From assembly GCA_001916715.1 (NCBI GenBank), contig MNSZ01000050.1, positions 22,941-74,448 of the forward strand: a stretch of DNA of 51,508 nt. Direction: 5' to 3'. The notes under the pieces are model-generated. The model searched no databases and was not told where the DNA came from. It saw nothing but the letters and a program-made list of their open reading frames with translations. Numbering within the stretch: position 1 is the first letter of the stretch; each line of letters starts with the position of its first letter. Below, one piece after another: positions 48,059-51,508 of the stretch. The translations under genes and the position numbers were made by a program. Source of the DNA: Firmicutes bacterium CAG:24053_14 (GTDB taxonomy: Bacteria > Bacillota > Clostridia > Oscillospirales > Oscillospiraceae).

Positions 48059-50554
48059 TTATGGAGTGCCTATCGAAAAGCCGAGTATGACCGTGATAAG
48101 CAGCCATGCCAGCAGATAGCTGAGCGCCGTTACGACACTCGGCAGAGCGCTGAGGCTGAGGATAAACATGACGAGCATGCCGATAACGGCACTGACGACG
48201 CTGAGCATAACGCTGAGCCTTATGCGACTAAACAGCATTTTGCCGTGATCTGCAAGGCTGACAAGTGCGCTCAGGCCCTCGCGCGAAATAAGTGCGGCAG
48301 GCTTGCTGGCCTCGGAGGGCTCTGCGCCGGATATCGCATAACGTTCGGGATACGGTGGAAAGTCAAAGCCGTCGGTAGGCATGTCGAACTTCACCGAGAG
48401 CATCGAGGGCGTGATGTTGAAATCGCGCACTGCGAATATGGCATGTCTGTCCGAGCCGACAAGCTCCTCAAGTGCGCTCTTTACGGCATCCGAGGCTATG
48501 TACTCCATTTCGAACACGCCGCAGATTACGCCGGCAACGGCTATGTAAACGCCGTTGTTCAGAACGTACTTTTCCGGAAGAATAACTCCCATAAGGCGCA
48601 TGAACGCGGCATTTCCGCAGTAAACGTCCTCGCCGTCGATCATTGCGGTAAGGCCGCCGCTTTCGTGAACGGAGAAGGCCTCGACAGGCATAAGACCGCC
48701 GCCCGCCTTGCGCATAAGCTCTGTAAACGGATGCACCATGGCGCTTCCCGAGGCGGAGATTATGCTGCCGGCAAAGGAAATGATCCTTTCTGGCTCCATT
48801 CCGGCGAAAACGCGCGTGCGGCTTATTTTTACGCAGCCCTTGGGGAACAGGTCGCTGTCGGTGACGATAAGGTGCTTTGCCTTGCCGATGTCATAAAGCC
48901 CAGACCAGCCGGCTATTGTCGAGCCGCTTCGAATAAGGCTTTTTATCGAAATGAAAAACGGCAGTGGGAAGGTTAAGAGCATGGCTATGGGCGCTGCGCA
49001 CACGAAAATACCGGAGAGAATATGCGCAAACGATGAAAAGCTCTTGCTTATTACGGCTGCAATGATGCTCAAAACGAGCGCTGCAACGACGAAATACGGA
49101 GTGAGCACGCCGAAAACCGACTCGTCCGGCCCGTCCTCCTCCGTGCGGCGAACAATGCCGTCAATGGGCTTTCTGCCCTTGACGAGCGTGATGTCTCCGC
49201 CGGAAAGCTCCGATTCGGCTGTCACGACATAAGGGTGCTTTGAAGCGGCAGCGGTGTTTAGGATTATTTTGTTGCTGCGCGCGTTCATGACGCTTCCGAG
49301 CAGCGTAAAAGCTATCGTCAGCGCAGGAATGACGCAGAAGGGAACGACCTTTTCGCTCACGCTTGCCGCCGAAAGAAAAGCGTCGATCATGCAAAGCAGG
49401 CACGAGACGACGATCAGCGCGCTGGCGTGCAGCTTGAACCGGACTATGCTCATGATGCCGGTCGTTATTATATCAAGTCCGCAGAACATTACGGATATCA
49501 TCATGATAAGGCACACGGCGCTTTTTACGCCCACATCTGCAAGCGCACCGGGAACGGGAAGCCCATAGGATATGTAAGCCATCAAAACGCAAAGCACAAA
49601 TGCTATCCGCGTTCTGAGCCGCAGCCCGGCAATGTGCTTGTCGTAAAATCTGGCGGCCTTGTCCGGCTGCATCTCCTCGCCGAGATCTTCCGATTCGTAG
49701 CTCGTCTCGCCGAGGGTGACCTGGCTCTGCTTTATCTTCATTGCGATAAACGCAAGCGCGCTTATCACGGGAACGGCGACGGATTCGCGGAATGATTTAG
49801 GCTCTCTGCGCGCCTTCTCCTTTTTCGGAGTTTCGGGTTCGATGACGGTGTAATCTGCGTCGGCGGCGTATTTGTCGCCGGTATCCTCGTTTATGCCCGA
49901 GCCTTCGTAAAGCTCTTGCTCCGCTTCCTGCTCCGGCTCGGCAGAAGCCTCGTCGCGCAGCTTTGTCTGCTCCGCGGCGGATGCGGGGGGCTCGAAGGTC
50001 TTGGCGGAAAGCGAAGCTTCTTGCTCGCGCAGCTTTGTCGGCTCCGGCTCGGACTGCGCCGGTTCCCGTACAGGCTCCGGCTCTATAATGCGACCCTGCG
50101 GCTGGGGAAAATGCTTAAACTCGGCAATTATGCGCTCGACCTCATCAAGCTCTGAGCCGCCGTCCGGCATTGCGGAGCCGGCAGGCTCGACAGACTCGGG
50201 CTTTGCCGCGTTTATTTCAACAGGCGCGTCGTCGGACTCAAACTCGCGCCGTATCCGCTCGGGATCGAGCTTTGCCGTGTCCTCCGTGGCGCCGTCTTCC
50301 GCTTCAAACTCCTCGACGATCTGCGTTGCGTCAAAGTCAAGCTCGTCCTGCGGTGCCGCAGTTTTGAAGCCGTCGTTTACGACTGCCGAAAACACCGGGT
50401 CGGACTTTTTCGAGGTGTCCGCGACCGGCGCGCCCGGCTCAAAAAAGGGCTTTTCGGATATCGGCTCCTCGTCAAGCGCTCCGAACTCACTCAATATACT
50501 GTCAAGATCAAAATCGAAATTGACAGAGCTTTTGTCATTTGAAGATGAACTCAT
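48059..50554 (-). CDS. Degenerate P-type ATPase-like membrane protein with acidic N-terminal tail
   Basis: An 831-residue protein. Residues 1-255 are acidic and disordered-looking and carry four short motifs of form I-x-x-E-F (ILSEF 20-24, IVEEF 79-83, IRREF 101-105, IIAEF 142-146). From about 316 on there are several membrane helices and a layout parallel to a P1-type ATPase: an actuator-like GRKPIDGIVRRTEEDGPDES without TGES; a helix pair with APIAMLLTFPLPFFIS where CPx would lie; KHLIVTDSDLFPKGCVK at the phosphorylation site, so DKTGT is DSDLF (Asp566); MVHPFTELMRKAGG in place of the HP motif (His608-Pro609); EDVYCGNAAFMRLMGV; and no GDGxNDxP. Two helices end the chain. It is 13 bases after rlmB. 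It should not hydrolyse ATP by the P-type route; function unknown. Confidence 0.7.
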   Translation of the reverse strand: MSSSSNDKSSVNFDFDLDSILSEFGALDEEPISEKPFFEPGAPVADTSKKSDPVFSAVVNDGFKTAAPQDELDFDATQIVEEFEAEDGATEDTAKLDPERIRREFESDDAPVEINAAKPESVEPAGSAMPDGGSELDEVERIIAEFKHFPQPQGRIIEPEPVREPAQSEPEPTKLREQEASLSAKTFEPPASAAEQTKLRDEASAEPEQEAEQELYEGSGINEDTGDKYAADADYTVIEPETPKKEKARREPKSFRESVAVPVISALAFIAMKIKQSQVTLGETSYESEDLGEEMQPDKAARFYDKHIAGLRLRTRIAFVLCVLMAYISYGLPVPGALADVGVKSAVCLIMMISVMFCGLDIITTGIMSIVRFKLHASALIVVSCLLCMIDAFLSAASVSEKVVPFCVIPALTIAFTLLGSVMNARSNKIILNTAAASKHPYVVTAESELSGGDITLVKGRKPIDGIVRRTEEDGPDESVFGVLTPYFVVAALVLSIIAAVISKSFSSFAHILSGIFVCAAPIAMLLTFPLPFFISIKSLIRSGSTIAGWSGLYDIGKAKHLIVTDSDLFPKGCVKISRTRVFAGMEPERIISFAGSIISASGSAMVHPFTELMRKAGGGLMPVEAFSVHESGGLTAMIDGEDVYCGNAAFMRLMGVILPEKYVLNNGVYIAVAGVICGVFEMEYIASDAVKSALEELVGSDRHAIFAVRDFNITPSMLSVKFDMPTDGFDFPPYPERYAISGAEPSEASKPAALISREGLSALVSLADHGKMLFSRIRLSVMLSVVSAVIGMLVMFILSLSALPSVVTALSYLLAWLLITVILGFSIGTP

Positions 50555-50567
50555 AAATTAACCTCGG

Positions 50568-51332
50568 TCAGCCTCTGCGCTGGCGCAGGACTTCGTACAT
50601 GATTATTGAGGCGGCGGCGGAAGCGTTCAGAGAGTTTATCTTGCCTGCCATGGGGATGCTCACGATAAAGTCGCAGCTTTCGCGCACGAGCCTGCCCATA
50701 CCGTCGCCCTCGGAGCCTATAACGATCGCGCAGGAGCCAGTAAAATCCGTGCTCCAAAGCTCGCTGCTGCCGCCGGCTGCCGCGCCGTAGACCCAAACGC
50801 CCTCGTTTTTAAGCTCTTTAAGAACGGAAGGAATGTTCGGCACGCGTGCTATCTTCATGTGCTCGGCAGCACCTGCCGAAGCCTTGCCTACGATGGCGGT
50901 AAGCCCTGCGCTGCGGCGCTTGGGGATTATTACGCCGTGCGCGCCGGCGCATTCCGCGCTGCGGATTATCGCGCCCAGGTTTCGCGGATCGCTCACCTCG
51001 TCGCATACGATGATAAAAGGCTGCTCGCCTTTTTCCCGTGCAAGAGCAAGGATGTCAGACACCTCGCAGTATTCGTTAACGCCTACAAGGGCGATAACGC
51101 CCTGATGCGCCTTCGTGACCGACATGTTGTCAAGCTTCCGGCGGTCGGCATCGACAACGACGATGCCGGCCTCGCGCGCTTTCGACGCGATGTGGCCGAG
51201 GGTCTTGTCCGTCTCGCCCTTGGCAATGAAAATCTTATCTATGCTGCGGCCTACGCGCAGAGCCTCGACAACGGCATTTCTGCCCTCGATTATATCGTTT
51301 TTGATCTCAAAATTGTTTTCCTTGTTTTGCAT
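50568..51332 (-). CDS. rlmB: 23S rRNA (guanosine-2'-O-)-methyltransferase RlmB (SpoU family)
   Basis: A 254-residue methyltransferase of the TrmH/SpoU class. The small N-terminal domain has IIEGRNAVVEALRVGRSIDK and MSVTKAHQGVIALVGV. SPOUT motifs follow: DPRNLGAIIRSAECAGAHGV (motif 1), CAIVIGSEGDGMGRLVRESC (motif 2) and SIPMAGKINSLNASAAASII (motif 3). It is most likely RlmB, methylating G2251 of 23S rRNA, though close relatives act on tRNA. The start is the ATG at 51332, six bases after AGGTG; an ATG six codons upstream is possible. The membrane protein gene follows by 13 bases, suggesting an operon. Confidence 0.9.
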   Translation of the reverse strand: MQNKENNFEIKNDIIEGRNAVVEALRVGRSIDKIFIAKGETDKTLGHIASKAREAGIVVVDADRRKLDNMSVTKAHQGVIALVGVNEYCEVSDILALAREKGEQPFIIVCDEVSDPRNLGAIIRSAECAGAHGVIIPKRRSAGLTAIVGKASAGAAEHMKIARVPNIPSVLKELKNEGVWVYGAAAGGSSELWSTDFTGSCAIVIGSEGDGMGRLVRESCDFIVSIPMAGKINSLNASAAASIIMYEVLRQRRG

Positions 51333-51468
51333 TTCTTCACCTGTGCTCATATTTGCAGATAATAATACAAAATACATATTAACATATGCTTGCAAAAGTT
51401 TAAAGGGAAAAGTTTTTCCCTGCGAGCCATTTGTCAAGAGTAAATGCACAAAAAAGCAAAAATATTTT

Positions 51469-51507
51469 TTATGAGGCCAGAATGAGGGCGATTTCTTCCC
51501 GGAAAAG
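51469..51507 (-). CDS. Possible C-terminal end of an upstream gene
   Basis: On the minus strand the last 12 codons before a TAA read LFREEIALILAS, which looks like a protein C-terminus entering from outside the window. In many Bacillota the gene upstream of rlmB is a mini-ribonuclease III or cysS; twelve residues are not enough to decide. Confidence 0.3.
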   Translation of the reverse strand, partial: LFREEIALILAS

Positions 51508-51508
51508 C

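Noticed and set aside
51403..51421. AGGGAAAA-GT-TTTTCCCT palindrome upstream of rlmB as an operator
   Set aside because: A low-complexity palindrome without matching promoter elements; it could equally be a weak hairpin of the incoming transcript.

Overview
The window reads as chromosomal DNA of a spore-forming, strictly anaerobic member of the Bacillota (class Clostridia), most likely Oscillospirales. The pointers are spoIIE, a class III ribonucleotide reductase, a ferredoxin-linked 2-oxoacid oxidoreductase, strong AGGAGG-type ribosome binding sites, sigma-A promoters, and T-box, ykkC and glycine leaders of Gram-positive type. Genus level is inference. I see no rRNA, tRNA, CRISPR array, prophage or insertion sequence. 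Gene density is high and almost every transcription unit ends in a clear intrinsic terminator.

Region 1 (1-6.5 kb): the end of a CsoR-type copper sensor, then a copper P-type ATPase carrying an in-frame CopZ-like domain that has its own ribosome binding site. A leftward run of small extracytoplasmic proteins follows. It lies back-to-back with an ECF sigma factor and its DUF4367-type membrane anti-sigma partner.

Region 2 (6.5-13.5 kb): a promoter, a cobalamin riboswitch and a 13-codon leader ORF precede five tightly packed genes. They encode an S-layer-anchored beta-propeller protein, a DUF4430 lipoprotein (transcobalamin-like fold), EcfT, a double-ATPase EcfA and an S component. I read this as a B12-controlled cobalamin (or corrinoid) capture and import system, with surface receptor, lipoprotein and ECF transporter made from one transcript. 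It is the most attractive system in the window.

Region 3 (13.7-25.2 kb): a P-loop protein plus the four-subunit 2-oxoacid:ferredoxin oxidoreductase; spoIIE and a small membrane protein; a triple hairpin between convergent genes; then an overlapping moaC-ansA-flavoprotein operon in which the first flavoprotein (HI0933 family) is broken by a deletion plus frameshift.

Region 4 (25.2-33.6 kb): an anaerobic ribonucleotide reductase operon (nrdG, nrdD fused to a CPNC redoxin domain, a trxB-like reductase) behind two NrdR-box-like sites exactly 42 bp apart. Next come a guanidine-I riboswitch with paired SMR exporters, a DUF1002 secreted protein, and a glycine riboswitch controlling an alanine/glycine:cation symporter.

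Region 5 (33.6-42.6 kb): an ABC-2 transporter with a palindromic operator, trmO, plsY, two paralogous small proteins, an SCP2-like protein, ireB, and T-box-regulated pheST. PheT has an extra domain of about 100 residues.

Region 6 (42.6-51.5 kb): a lipoprotein; an ndoA/MazF toxin without an adjacent antitoxin but with a long structured leader; pyrimidine-nucleoside phosphorylase; an EF-G paralogue with Tyr in place of the catalytic His; and rlmB followed by a large membrane protein that looks like a P-type ATPase stripped of its catalytic motifs, with four I-x-x-E-F motifs in an acidic N-terminal tail.
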